Source of the DNA: Corythucha ciliata
Taxonomy: Eukaryota > Arthropoda > Insecta > Hemiptera > Tingidae
Length of the DNA: 64,000 nucleotides
Assembly (NCBI GenBank): GCA_038030265.1
Contig: CM075937.1
Coordinates: 12,524,001-12,588,000 of the forward strand
Reading direction: 5' to 3'
Part shown: piece after piece, positions 34,917 to 46,980 of the stretch
Position numbering within the stretch: position 1 is the first letter of the stretch
Layout: every line of letters starts with the position of its first letter
Position numbers and translations under genes: made by a program
Notes under the pieces: generated by a model
The model's database searches: none
What the model was told of the DNA's origin: nothing
The model's input: the letters and a program-made list of their open reading frames with translations, nothing else

Positions 34917-35399
34917 GAAAGGACACGGCAGGTTACGATCGAGTTGGCATTGCATTCTTATCTATTCCTGGTTGCCCCGTTCATGTAAGCTCTACATTGG
35001 AAGCTTGCTGCAAATCGGTTTTTTTTTTTTTTTTTCAATGGTAACTCAGTCTTGATGGCTTTGTTTGTAGCCATCAAATTTACGTAAAATGGAACTTAAG
35101 TGACTAAGCTGGGGGATTATCGAAGGAAGGATCGCCGCTATCTAAAAAAAAATGAAAATAAATCGGTGCAGTCCTTGCTCGTGAATATCCAATCGCTCAA
35201 CATTTGACGTCTTGTCATCAATAAAAATCGGGCAACTTATTTCAATCATAGTGTCCTTTCTAATACAAAGATTCATTAGTGGCAATTCGACAGACGTCCG
35301 TCATTTCCCGGCGATTAAAAGTAAAGCCGACGTCGAAACAAATGAATTGGACGACAAGGATAGCGCGGAAAAGAAGAAAATTAAAAGGATTTTGTAGAC

Positions 35400-37153
35400 A
35401 TGTTTTCGTTGGGGTCACGCGTCTTTAAGCCGTTTAAAGTCCAAGTTTCCTACGCAAATAAGAAGTTGGATATGGAAATCGACACCGGAGCGGGGTTACA
35501 GTCATGACTTTTTCTGTTTATAATAAGCTGTTTTCATTTCTAGAAATCACCCCTACGGCAATGCAGCTTAAAGCTTTCGGTGGTGACATTATAAAACCGG
35601 TGGGAACTATGCACGCTAACAGTGGAATGGAGAGGCAAAAGGCTTGAAAACGCACCAATCCATATTGGGCCGAAAGGAAACAAAACACTCATGGGGCGCG
35701 ATTGGTTGACGGGTTTATTTTGTTTTGGTATCACTTAAGTTAATAGATTATGTTTTGAATCATACGATAACAATTTAAACAAATTACTTCGGTATTTACG
35801 TATTACGTTGGTATTTACAGGTACTAGAAAATAAAGCTTCGCCTGAGAGAGGACGCAAAACCAAAATACATGAAACCTCCGCCAGTACCGTTTGCATTTT
35901 TAGACAAAGTGAATCGCGAGCTTGAAGAGTTAGAAAAGGCCGGAATGATCGAAAAAATCAGTTCAAGTGAGTGGGGAACACCTCTTGTTCCTATCTTGAA
36001 ACCAAACGGTGCCCTAATGTTATGCGCTAATTACACGTTAACTGTTAATAAGTTTTTGGAGGATGTTAAACACCCCCTACCTCGTTTGGATGAAATTTTA
36101 CCGGTTATACAGGGAGGACAAGAATTTTCGAAGCTGGACTTTGTAAAAGCTTATGCTGGCTTGGTCTACTCATGAAGGTATTTTCAAACCACACCGTCTC
36201 CCTTTCGGGACGAAGCCAGCTGTGGCTGTATTTCAAAAAGTAGTGGAAAAGTGTCTACAAGGCTTGTCGGGAGTAATAAACTTTCTGGATGACATCATTA
36301 TAACGGGAAAATCTCGGGAGGATCACTTGAACAATATTTGCATTCAGTTTTTCAAAAATTGAAAGATGCTGGGTTCAGACTGAATCTGCAAAAGTGAGGA
36401 CAATCTAGCGGACGGGTTCTCGCGGCTGCCTCTGTGTATCTCAAGTACAGAAAAGGATATAACCAAATACGTTGACCTTGTTGAAAACGAACTGCCTTTA
36501 AGCAGTTCTCATTTAAAAATTGAAACCAGAAGAGATCCCATTCTGAGTAAAGTATTTTGTTACGTACGAGATGGTTGGCCAAATCAAGTGGATGATTCTT
36601 TAAAGCCGTTTTTTCGGAGATCGTGTATGTGCGTCGTGTATGGCAATAAGAAATGAAAACAGCAAAATGCCAGTAAAGCCATGGAGCGATACAAGTGGGC
36701 CTTTCGAAAGGGTTCATGTACTTTTAATTACCGACACTAACAGTAAATGACCAGAAATTTTCGTGATGAATAAATTTGATTCAAGGGCAACGATAGAAAA
36801 ATTGAGAGAATTTTTCGCAAGATTTGGTCTACCAAAGGTTTTGATAAGTGACAATGGGCCTCAATTCACTTCAGGAGAATTTGAAGAACTTTGTAAGAAA
36901 AATTCCATCGACCATCGAACCAGCCCACCCGGCGAGTGTATATGTTCGGGACTACAGAGCGAATTCCATAGGAAGGAAGTGGATAAAAGCCCAAATAAAA
37001 CAAATCTTAGGAGATCGAACATACATTGTCGTCTGCGCGGACTACCGATTGATATGGAAGCGACACGCCGAGCAAATTTTAACGGCGAATCAGAGTGGTA
37101 CAAACGGTCTTGAAGGGGAAGAAAATGATGTAGATCGACTGCAGTTGAAATAA
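35400..37153 (+). pseudogene. Ty3/gypsy pol remnant: protease, RT, integrase
   Basis: 35430-35740 holds the aspartic protease core MEIDTGAG, frameshifted. 35870-36360 is the RT: GMIEKISSSEWGTPLVPILK, then FSKLDFVKAYA (motif A), a frameshift near 36150, LPFGTKPAVAVFQ and FLDDIIITG (catalytic, in place of the usual YxDD). A deletion follows. 36395-36650 carries the DNLADGFSRLPL segment at the RNase H/integrase linker. 36763-36950 carries integrase VLISDNGPQFTSGEFEELC. 36930-37110 carries a post-integrase segment (KQILGDRTYIVVC). Frameshifts, stops and deletions make it inactive. The order is that of gypsy-type pol, likely the same broad group as the gag at 10.4-11.1 kb. Confidence 0.88.
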
Positions 37154-37306
37154 TAATTATAAAATAACATACGATTTTTAAATAATATACTATATATTTT
37201 TGGAAGTTACGCGTTTATGGTTATTCTTTAGAGTGACTAGAATACTACACCACGCACTTCATAACTATGTGAAGTGCTGCAGTGTCCGCCTCTCTCGCTC
37301 TTTTAA

Positions 37307-37670
37307 GGGGGCATAAAAGTTCCATCCCTCGCCAATTAACTCCTCACCGTTTTATTCGCAAAACATTAGGAATATTTCATTTTTTATGGTCTCATGTGAA
37401 ACCTTATAGTCTTGAGACAAGGCCAGCAGAGCCTGAATTCCAATTTTGACTTTACTTGAATTTTAAATTAACTTTATAAAATTACCAGTACTTTTATGAA
37501 TTTAATTTAAAATTCGAGGAATGTCAAAATTGAAATTCAGGCTCTGCTAGCCTTGTCTCAAGACTATAAGGTTTCATAATGAGACAATAAAAAATGAAAT
37601 ATTCCAAATACTTCGCGAGTAAAACGGTGAGGAGATAATGGACGAGGGGTAGTACCTGTAGTATGCCCCT
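37307..37670. mobile_element. 364-bp foldback with about 150-bp arms and TTAA flanks
   Basis: Arms run from GGGGGCATA (37307) inward past TTGAATTTTAAATT, and from TATGCCCC (ending 37670) inward, including the shared GTCTTGAGACAAGG...GCAGAGCCTGAATT. TTAA lies at 37303-37306 and 37671-37674. TTAA targets are typical of piggyBac-type elements, but the ends were not matched to the transposase at 32-34 kb. Confidence 0.8.
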
Positions 37671-38029
37671 TTAATGCGCTCACATGACATGGCGCGGATC
37701 AAAAGAATGTTTTCAGGTGGGTGGTTTCTTATGCACTACTTATAAGGAAGGGAGGGGGAGAGCATTGACCATGTCGAGAGAGGGGTGTTCCTATTTTCTC
37801 GATTCTTTAGTCATTTTGACAAGTGTTCTTTATTTGAAGCCATTTTCACTGGCTCTTTAAGCAGAGAGCTCGCCATAATTACACTCTGCTGATCTTGCCA
37901 GGCCGCTCTGGAGTCGGCCCAAAACAGCGACCACGTTTAATACGCATTTTTAGAGACTTGAAATGGGTGCTATATCCGCTAGTGGGAACATGTTGCTCGC
38001 GTTTCGAGCTGGAGATTTCTCAAGTCTTC

Positions 38030-38590
38030 GAATGAGCACTTTTTCTCAATTGCAAAAATGAGTGCGATTTTTCCATTTTTTTAGTCATGAACAAGGGTCA
38101 CAAATAAGTATAGCCGAATTGACGTTTTCTAGGTTTTACGTTGTTTTTTTTTAGATAGTCACGAATCAGGGCCCCTATTCTCTAACAACAAGCAATATAA
38201 GAGCTTTTTCTCAATTAGAGTCACGAATTAGTTATTTCTTCACTTTTAGCCACGAATTAGCCCTTTTTCATAATTCGATCCAGCTATGGTAAGGGGCCTC
38301 CAGAAACCACGAGTTGGTGATCTTCTCTCGATATCAGCCGCAAATTAGTGTCTTTTTCTCAATTTCAGCAATTGAGAAAATCGCTAATTTCCGGAGGCAC
38401 ATTCCCGGTTGAAATTGAGCTAAATGTGCTCGCGTGCTGTTCCTTGGTCAAGTTTGTGGCTAAAATTGAAAACATTTTTTGATTCACAGTTTCTGGAGGT
38501 ATTTCTCAGCTAAATTTGGGAAAAAACCCAAATAACGCTCGTTCGGGATTTTTGGACTCAGCTTCTGCGAGAAAAAGTGATTACTAGCTC
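38030..38590 (+). repeat. family A array, strongly decayed, partly inverted
   Basis: TTTTCTCAATT and TTAGCCACGAATTAGC words from 38030 to 38370, then reversed words (CTAAAATTG, about 38460). Unit spacing is poor. Confidence 0.6.
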
Positions 38591-38777
38591 TTCTACAGGA
38601 AAAGCCGATGCCAAAAATTGATGGCGTTTGCGGGGCCGAAATTTTCTTTTTCGCACGACTTGCACGGGAAGTGATGAGAACCGCACTGAAAACCTCCCTC
38701 GAAAGTGTCTGTTTTCGTCAACCCGTGCGGAAAAAACGAAAAAGGCACGGGTGTGTGTTAGGAGAACATCATCTGTG

Positions 38778-38849
38778 GTAAGATGGCAAAAGGTGATAAG
38801 TCATACCATAAGACTTATCATCTTTTGCCATCTTACTACACTGATTTGG

Positions 38850-38888
<39 letters not shown>
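38778..38888. repeat. hairpin with 25-bp arms followed by poly(T)
   Basis: GTAAGATGGCAAAAGGTGAT and the next five bases (38778-38802) pair with 38812-38836 at 24 of 25, with a 9-base loop. A run of 38 T follows at 38851-38888. It may be a small foldback or the end of a retroposed sequence on minus. Confidence 0.75.
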
Positions 38889-38891
<3 letters not shown>

Positions 38892-38939
38892 GTTAACCAA
38901 TGTTTGCTGTCCACAGATTATGTTCTCTTGAAGGTCTCA

Positions 38940-39960
38940 ACTTGTATTCTGTGATATGACGTTAATTGTTATTGGTTTGTTTTTGTTTTTTTGTTTTTTT
39001 TGGGTTCCTCTTTCTGTCTGTGCATGTTGGTTTGTTCACTGTGTTTGGGTTTCTCACACGTAAATACCATAACATTTCCAGAATAAGTACCTGCTTATAA
39101 ATTCCCCATCGTTGTGCGAAAAACGTCGTTCATTACTCGTCGGAAAGTGAAATATCATGTGCTCGTGTAATAGACTCGCACGATATTTCTTACTTTCCGC
39201 AGTTGTTATGAAATGTACTATTCGGTGTGGGTAGAACATGCCTAATTTTTTTTTTCTCTTCAAATTAAAGGCCAGATTTGTGTTTTTCGTATATACCAAT
39301 AGAAATGGCCAGGTTTTCGTTTTCATGTGGGTTTCCATTTTCATTTTATCTGGGAAAAAAGCGAAAAAAACATGTATTTGATATTATTTAACTCGCAAAA
39401 GTGGTTTCTGAAAGAGCCGAAGAGCCCTCCCTAGAAAATCTTTAGTTGTCTTCCTATGTGGCGTGGGGGAGGAGGCGTGGATTACCCAGGGCAAATGCAC
39501 AAAGCCTTTCCACTTGTCTAACATAATAAATTAACGGCGCCTTCTTCTTGATAAAGGCAAGGGGTTTTAATTGTATCAGCTAATAGCGCGTTGGGCCTCG
39601 TTAAATTCACGTTTGACCCAGAAATAAATTAGATCGGACGCTTATCTTGCCGCCGCCCGATGGTTAGCCTTGTTTAAGGACAAGGCGTTTTAAAGTTGTA
39701 CACACGAGCAGGGGCGTAGCCAGCCCGTGATAGAGGAGTGGTCAGCCAGCTGGGCACGTGAACAGAGTTGGCGGGGCACTTGTTGAGAAAAAGTGGTCGT
39801 TCGCGGATGAAAAAAACCCATTCACGGCTAAGGTCCGTTTTCACCAACACCGAACACCGATCAACAACTAAGGCGCTGTTCAAACGAGGTGGTTTCGCCG
39901 CGCGATTGGGCGGCGACGGTAAAAAACCGCCGCCGCCTTCCTGTTCACACGCCGCGATTT
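38940..39960. other. no gene; possible hAT-like left end at 39709
   Basis: CAGGGGCGTAGCCAGCC at 39709 matches the common start of hAT-type non-autonomous elements and is preceded by CACACGAG. No matching right end was found. Other sequence is unrecognised. Confidence 0.45.
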
Positions 39961-39963
39961 GGG

Positions 39964-40540
39964 CTGTTCAAACAAGGCGGTTCTACCGCGTGGTACGACG
40001 GCAGCGTTTTTTTTTGCCGTCGCCACCTCGAGCTGAAATGGAGTGGATAGCGATGTGCATCCCTACGCTTCTCATCTTTCCAACTGCTCCTTCAATTTTT
40101 TTCTTGATTATTAGTCAATGTCGCGACAAAAGGAGGAAAACATTTTTGGGCCGTAGATGTAAGTTGTGGACTTGTGGATTCGCGGCAGGAGTGTGGGTCT
40201 CAACAGTAAAACGAGGCTAGAGATGAAAAGAGACAGTTTGACATTTTTTTTAGGCACATTCCTCCTCCGTACACAACTTGTACATAAGCTCCGTAATACA
40301 ATTTATCGGTAGCCAGTGCAAACAAAACAATTGCAGAAAATATAGATCTGAATCATCCGTGGCACCCGTCCCCCCTTGTAAGGACATGCAGGCAATATTC
40401 TCCTTTGAAGCCGCTGCCGCGCCGCTCCGTTTGAACACTCATGTATAGTTCTATGTGTTTTCCTTCAAAGCGGCACCGCTGCCGCTTTTTAAAACCGCCT
40501 CAACACGGGTTGCCGCGCCGCCACCGCCTTGTGTGAACAG
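39964..40540. mobile_element. 577-bp GC-rich MITE with CTGTTCAAAC ends
   Basis: The left end CTGTTCAAACAAGGCGG (39964) pairs with CCGCCTTGTGTGAACAG (ending 40540), and the interior near both ends is rich in CCGCC/GGCGG. Two further left-end-like copies precede it (39876 CTGTTCAAACGAGGTGG and 39941 CTGTTCACACGCCGCG), as if related ends were nested or stacked. No transposase. Confidence 0.7.
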
Positions 40541-40870
40541 ACCCATTCACTCTTGTGTGTTCTTTCTCCCCTCGCGATCTTTAGCGGTCCGCCGCGCGGC
40601 AAACCCCGGTCGCGAACGGCCATAGAAACGGAGAAACTGAACACAAAAAATACGAAATAACAGGGTTTACGTCGATAACATATGTTAAACTTCAGAGCAT
40701 GAATACCCCTATTATGTTTGCTACGCTAATGGCAAGTAACCGCGATCAATTCCAAACTTTGTTGGTGAAAACGGGTCTTAAATTGAGAAATATCGCTGAT
40801 TCACGTTAATCTCGAGAAATAAATCTCATTATTTGTGGTTGAAATTGAGAAAACACACCAATTTGCGGTT

Positions 40871-41898
40871 TCGTGATGCTAAGTCCGAAATCGAGACCGA
40901 GATCGATATTGCATTTTTCGGACCGAGACCGAGACTAAGTCTCATTTTCTCGAGACTTAGTCTCAGTTCGGCGTGATCCGAAAAGCACGATGCATATAGT
41001 GCCGGTATAGATCTTTTTACACAACAAATGAACCCAATCTAGTGCTCCCCTCTCTGGAAACCGGTTTGGGTCTTTAGCCCGGACCGAAGACCGGCCCGAA
41101 TTCGATTGGTTTCGTGCAGAAATAGCGTGCCTCTAATTTCTCAAGTTTGGAATACTGTGACCTACACACATAGCATCAAGTATCAAAGGGTGAATCGGGG
41201 ACCTTTCATGGGGGGGAGGGGTGGATCGAAAACCCTCTCTTAGAATAACCCCCTCACCACATGAGTTTTCAGCGATTTGACAAGACCTACACTAGCCTAC
41301 TAGGGTTAATCCCATTTTTACGCCCATTCTTGGATCGGATGTAAACTTCTTCCCTTCTTCTAAAGTGTAGCATTTTGACCTTACATAGCCCACAAAATGT
41401 GTACATATAGAGCCAAGGGCGGATCTGAGACCTCTCTCAGGGGGAGGTAATCGAAATTCCTCCCCCTCCCCATACACACACCCACCACCTTCCCACCCCA
41501 CCCTTCTCCTATTTTTAAAGGGATTTGACCAGCTCCAGGGGGGGGGGGGGATTTCTGCTGAATTCACTTGCAGGGGGGGGGGGTATAAATTAAATGCTCC
41601 AAAGCCGACCACCAGCTGCCGGAGAGGGTGGGGTAACAGGGGATCTGTCAAAATCACTCTAAACATATGGGTGGGTAGGTGGCGGGGGTGAACCGTGGGA
41701 GGAAGAAGGGTTTTGATCCCCCCCCCCATCCACCTTCTGTCATTAGACCGATACTTTTGAGACGAGACCGAGACTTTCGAGACGAGACCAAGACCGAGAC
41801 GACTTTTCAAGTACGAGACCGAGACCAAGACCGAGATCATCTTGCTAATGATCGAGACCGAGATACGTAAGTCTCGGTCTCGGTCTCGTGCATCACTA
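40871..41898. mobile_element. second copy of the TAGTGATGCAC hAT-like element, reversed
   Basis: The right end is GTCTCGTGCATCACTA (41898). The left end TCGTGATGC (40871) is decayed. The body from 41898 back to about 41040 matches 18166-19000, and 41030 back to 40871 matches 21341-21497. It lacks the 2.3-kb insertion present at 19001-21332. Family A units flank it on both sides (40770-40870 and 41899-42060), so it also landed in an array. No clean 8-bp TSD. G runs at 41538 and 41571 are longer than in the other copy. Confidence 0.88.
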
Positions 41899-42089
41899 AA
41901 TTCACGGTTTAAAGAGCTCTTTTTATGGCTAAAATTGAAAAAATAAATTGCTCGTTCAACGTAGAAAAACTACTCATTTGCGGCTAAAATTGAGGAAAAA
42001 AGCAAATTGAGAGCTAAAATTGCTAAATGGAAATGCTAAAATTGAGAAATGGAGCTCATTAACGCACATAAAATTGAAAGAAGAAACCA

Positions 42090-43201
42090 ACAACCGAGGG
42101 GTGGCGCAAGAGCATTGTATAGCTTCACCCCAAGACATCTCGGGCTGAGACGGATAGTCGTGGCAAGCGGAGCGAAGTCCGATCTTAGCTCACCAGCCTC
42201 CCTCGTGGGATGCGAATGGATCGACGAGCTCATTGTAAACTCGGCAATATGTTCCTTCACATAACAAATAAGAAAATATACGTATGCCCGCAGAAAGTCA
42301 TCAGACTAAGCCTCCTAGGTCCCGGCAGGGATCCCGGGGGCTCAGATTGCAATTACAAATGAGAGCTTGTGACCCAAATTCACAATGTCGCATGAGAGTC
42401 TATTGTCAATAGTGAGCCCCAGGAAAAAAACGACGAACCATCGAGGCAAACATCTAGATCCTGCGTCTTCTCCTCATTCAGGACTAGACGATTGGCAAGG
42501 CACCAAGAGCGAACCCCACTGGGGGCAGACACGAGCTCATCAGAAAACGCTTCTCTCGATTTTCCCGTGCATAACAGCGTAGTGTCGTGCGCTAAAAAAA
42601 TATTTCCGACTCCAGGGGTGACACATTGCACAAGTTGTTCACAAATAACAGGAAGAAAATTGGGCCGAGGATAGAGCCCTGCTTAACACCAAGGTCCCTA
42701 GCCTCTGCGAGATCAGAAATGTCACCCTCAAAAAGAGACACACTGCCTCCAGCCCTCCAAGTAGCTCGAGAGAACTACGACAGCTCGTTCATCGAAGCCG
42801 TAGAACCGCAGCTTGTCACAAAGTATCTTTATATTGATTGAGACGAAGGCCCGAGAAAGATCGAATAGACGGAGGCAGATCTTCGATCGGGATTCATTGC
42901 CTGAGAGGATTGCCTGCAGAAGGCGTATGGCGGCCAGTGAAGTTGAGCGCTCCCTACGAAAGCCATATTGGTTCTTGTGAAGAATATAGTTTTCCTCGAG
43001 ATGTCCCAGGAGCTGCATCAATATAAGACGCTCAATGGTAAATGCCGGAATGACCGAGATCGGACGGAAGTTGCTATAATCCTTGTTTTTCTTAGGTATA
43101 GAGGTCAATGGTGCGTCGAAGAGTCCATTGACAGAAAGGCTCGGATAGGAAGGCTCGGAGCCAGAATCGCGACTACGGCTTACAACAGTGCAAAATTCCA
43201 C
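42090..43201 (-). pseudogene. non-LTR retrotransposon RT remnant
   Basis: Read on minus: LTSIPKKNKDYSNFRPISVIP (RT N-terminal block, about 43110), NQYGFRRERSTSLAAI, RLFDLSRAF (motif A, about 42880), KQGSILGPIFF (about 42690), then a catalytic segment where the expected FADDT reads LAHDT (about 42585). The C-terminal domain follows (RSDFAPLATT and LYNALAP, 42090-42230). The catalytic change and frameshifts show it is dead. CR1/jockey type. Neighbouring minus-strand RT DNA at 43.7-45.6 kb has a different C-terminal domain and is another element. Confidence 0.82.
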
Positions 43202-43682
43202 GTAATTGCAACGTTTTTGAAAGAGGAAACCCTGCGTTCGCGACAGGCATTTTCGAGGGGGGGAGGGCAGACCTAATTTTTGGCGCCCCTTTTTGGGTGC
43301 CCCGTATTTTTATCCCCTCCCCTCCTCCTCTCATACCACATTAATGTAGGAATTAGGATGTAAGGTAGCAGATTTCAATAGAAAGAACCATTTTCGGATC
43401 AAGACGAAACGAAAAACAAAGCAAACGGCCATGGACTTTCTCCCCAATAACCAATTTTCATTATTTCGGAAGTCCTGGATCACGGATCCGTTGTCAGCAC
43501 TAAATCAACCTTTTTACCGATCATCAAACTTCCTCTCCGTTGCAATGAAGCAACTGCATGATGATGGTCCTCAAATTGTCTGTCAATTTCCTCAATTTTG
43601 GCCACAAATAAGAATCGCTGATATTGTCTGGAACATTATTCATAGAACGACTTGGTTCGCAATGAGACAGAGGACTATCAGC
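43202..43682. other. no recognised gene
   Basis: Unrecognised DNA between two retrotransposon remnants, with a G8 run near 43256. Confidence 0.4.
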
Positions 43683-44299
43683 TTAGGGGACTAGGGTGAT
43701 ACAACTTTCTGCTTTCCCCGGACTTGTTTTACTTTTAGGGATGTCCCGGGCCGCGTTAAAATTCGAATTCAGAGCGCCCTCATAGTCCGTATGTCTTAAC
43801 CGAACTTCAAGGCATTCCAAGAGGCTATTTTCATGCTGACTGGGATTCTCCACAGCCCAAATATCCCCACACTTACAGTCCACTAACAGTGACTTTAGCT
43901 GGGTGGGCCAGTTGTACCTAACATATTTTTCTCGGCCAACTCACATAAATGCTCGTAAAAAATTCTTGGAATCCTCGTCGGACCCATTTTTCGAAGTTTT
44001 AGCCACCAATGAAACGCGCGTCTTACTACCTGGAACTTGGAGTGAAGTACCCCGAGCTCACTTCGAACCAAGCAATCAGGAGTACCCCTATCGAGGGCCA
44101 GAAGGCTCTTGGACGACCTCACCTGAACCCTTTCAACAAGCTCGGGGTCGGGAAGAGCCAATACTTCTGCGCCATAGAGAGTCGAGCTCTCTACGATCGC
44201 AGAGAAAAGTTTACACCAAGCCAGGGGATCGGGAGTCTGCGATTTGAAAATTACCGGCCAGACACTCTTATACGCATTAATACCCCCCCGAAACGGCAA

Positions 44300-44465
44300 C
44301 ATTTGCCTGCTGTCGAAAGATACCAGTTCTGGATAACATTATTACTCTTACACTATTATTACGTACACATTATACATATTAACACATTATACATATTAAC
44401 ATTATTACACTATTACTTAAAGACCAACCCCCGCCAAAATATTCGTAATGTAATGTAAGCTAATT
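44300..44465. repeat. AT-rich insertion with a 28-base word shared with 49.8 kb
   Basis: TTACACTATTATTAC and TTATACATATTAACA repeats, then AGACCAACCCCCGCCAAAAT plus ATTCGT (to about 44446). The same 28-base stretch recurs exactly at about 49838-49866. It replaces the catalytic part of the RT. Confidence 0.6.
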
Positions 44466-45218
44466 TTTCCCAAAGTAATTCGTGAGGCACGCTATCAAAG
44501 GCTCGGCAAAAGTCAATAAATGCACAGAACAATTTACCACCCTTCTGCCTTGTGGTGATGGCTGCAATACTCGATAGAGTGAAAATTGAGTCCATGGTAC
44601 CCCGTCCCCTCCGTTCATCACAGAAACCCAAAAGGCGATTCAAAAGTATCTGGGAGAAAATCTTGGGAAGAGAATTGATCAGGGATATTCCCCTACAGTT
44701 GCGGACGTCTTTGTCATCTCACTTCTTGAAGAGCAAAAAAAACAAGAAGTCCCCCTCAACTGGACTGGACTTCTCCGTTCAATAACACACTGTTGAAGAG
44801 AATCTCGAGAAAAGCTATCCCATCCCCAGGAAGGTTCTTAAAGAAATCGATAGGGATGCGGTCCTCTCCTGGAGTTTTCCCTGACTTCAAACTCTTCAAA
44901 GCTTGCCTGATCTCATCGCCCGAAATTCTTTCGTCCAAACTGGGCTCGAATGTTCCATGGTGAAGACCGGACTCGACCAAAGAACGCTTGGGATACAAAG
45001 AATCATAAAACTCCTTCACCGAATCCGCGACTAAGCTGCCTCTTCTCCAAAAGCAACCCCGCATTTTACCTACAGCTGACCAGAACGCTTTAGAGTTACC
45101 ACACCGAGCGATTTCGTCCCTGATATCATTATAATATGACTTCTTTTTTTGCTTCAACAGAATCCTGTATTATTTTTTCCTATCAAGATAGTTTTTGAGA
45201 AAAGGCTCTCTGTAACCC

Positions 45219-45490
45219 TTTATTCGCAGTTTCCTGAGAGCATGCTAACGCAAGTATCTCGCAGCGTGACATTCCGAGTCAAACCACGGACAGGATTTGC
45301 GGCTCCCACTTGAAATGATGCGAGATGACTTGTGCATACCCGTGTTTTTAGCCGTTTATTCGCAGTTTCCTGAGAGCATGCTAACGCAAGTATCTCGCAG
45401 CGTGACATTCCGAGTCAAACCACGGACAGGATTTGCGGCTCCCACTTGAAATGATGCGAGATGACTTGTGCATACCCGTGTTTTTAGCCG
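45219..45490. repeat. perfect 136-bp tandem duplication in the retrotransposon linker
   Basis: 45219-45354 and 45355-45490 read as identical. The unit covers the PWFDSEC-encoding region. It is a very recent duplication or an assembly artefact. Confidence 0.9.
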
Positions 45491-45630
45491 CGTCTCTTAT
45501 ACTATCCGAGAGAAACGCGCTCAGATCGTCAAGCGTCATGCTCGAAACTGCACTAGAAACCATGAACAGAGCGTTCGACACCAGACTCTGATACTCCATT
45601 TTTTCCCGAGGATTCCACAGGGACTGAAAG

Positions 45631-46980
45631 ATGGCGGAACTGAAAGGCTCTCTGTGTTTTCGTTGCAGTAAGAGTTTGCCAGATGACGGCGATTTTGCAC
45701 TGATTTGCCGGGGTTTTTGTGCCCAAAAGTTTCACGTGGCGTGTGTGGATGTGGATGCCGAGGAATTTGGTCTCATTAAGAGCCTGAACAATAAAGTTTT
45801 GTGGTTTTGTGATGACTGCCACTTGCGCCACAATAATCAAAAGTTGTCTTGCTCTCCTAGCTCTGATGCAGCCATTCTGAGCGCCATTCGAATCAGTAAG
45901 TAAAAATAATTTACTTCTGCAGGAAAAACTAGAGGCTCTAGCTAAGGAAAATTGCGAAATTAAGGGCTTCCTAACCTCGCTGGCTGCATGGGAGAATAAC
46001 TTCGGTATTTGAGGCGAATTCTTATGTGCGAGGAGAGGGCGTGCCTTTGGAAGAAAACTTATCGCTGAGGGTTGAAGGGAGTTGTGAGGAAGGTGATGAA
46101 GAGGGGTGTGAGGAAGGTGATGGCTCGGCTGAAGATACTTCTCATGAACAACAGCAACAACAGAAATCCCTGATTTTACGATCCTTAGCGGCCAGTGGAA
46201 TTGGACAGAGGACGACCTCTAACGAGCGAAACCTTAAATCGGTGGACGGTTCCAAACAGGATGATTTTCAATTTGTAACGATTAAGAGGCGTAAGAAGGC
46301 TAAAGAAGAGACTGGACATTTGCCCTCGAAGGACGGGATTTTGAATAGAAATATGATGGAAAACAAACTTGTCTTTTCTTCAGTCAAAGGTGACTGTAAA
46401 AAGGAAATGCTGAAAAGAAGTGATGGGAGGATCACGAAGAGAGTTTTTAATGAAGGGTTGGCAGAGAAGAAAAGCCGTGTTTGTAAGTCGTCTGCACCCT
46501 TCGGTTACGCCGGATAAAGTCGACGAGCATTTGTCATCGCTCTCATTTCAGGACCTAAAATGCGAACAGTTGAGGACAAAATTTAACAGTTATTCCTCGT
46601 TCGTTGTGGAAGTTCCAGAGGTCGACTTCAACGCCTTAATTGGTCCTGAGAATTGGCCTGAAGGCTGTCTAATCAAGACGTTTTACGGGAGACTGAAAGA
46701 TGATCAAATCCTTACACCTTCCGTCAAAGATAGCGTTTTTTTTAGGATAGACTGTTCATATAACTTTAGTTGTAGCAAGACGTATCTGTATACAAACAGT
46801 AGCATGAATGAGTTGGAGGACGACCCGCTCGAATCAAGTGGGGAAAAACTGTTTACGTTATTGAATAATATTGACGAGAACCTGGAGGTTGACCTGAATA
46901 TAACGACGGAACCTGAGAATTTCACTGAAACAGATAATAAAAATAATAGTAGTATTTTGCAACAAGGAGTAGGGGAGGGG
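45631..46980 (+). pseudogene. CR1-type retrotransposon ORF1 with PHD-like zinc finger
   Basis: 45631-45903 opens with MAELKGSLCFRCSKSLPDDG, and its C-x2-C...C...H-x2-C...C-x2-C pattern (CFRC, FCAQKFHVAC, WFCDDC) is a PHD-like finger as found in ORF1 of some CR1-type elements. The frame breaks at 45903. 46026-46517 is an acidic, then glutamine-rich, then lysine-rich segment. 46420 onward, in another frame, has KAVFVSRLHPSVTP and FNSYSSFVVEVPEVDF, the conserved ORF1 C-terminal domain. At least two frameshifts. ORF1 products bind the element RNA; a host role is not suggested. Confidence 0.8.

Larger units (their letters stand above)
43683..45600 (-). pseudogene. non-LTR retrotransposon remnant with linker, RT and C-terminal domains
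   Basis: On minus from 45600: a linker with SCPWFDSECH (about 45410), partly duplicated. Then 45157-44756 has SGKTPGEDRIPIDFFKNLP, the usual start of the RT domain. Around 44700-44640, in another frame, is a VRNCRGISLIN block. 44643-44465 has motif A FIDFCRAFDSVPHE. An AT-rich insertion (about 44300-44465) replaces the YADD region. 44302-43895 holds STLYGAEVL and RAFHWWLKL, and 43883-43683 the last piece. Several frameshifts; inactive. Its C-terminal domain differs from the CR1-like copies in this window, so it belongs to another lineage. Confidence 0.8.

Noticed and set aside
41292..41840. A 182-residue minus-strand ORF, similar to one at 18444-18767
   Set aside because: The similarity exists because both lie in copies of the same hAT-like element; the sequence is low-complexity and frames differ with homopolymer length.
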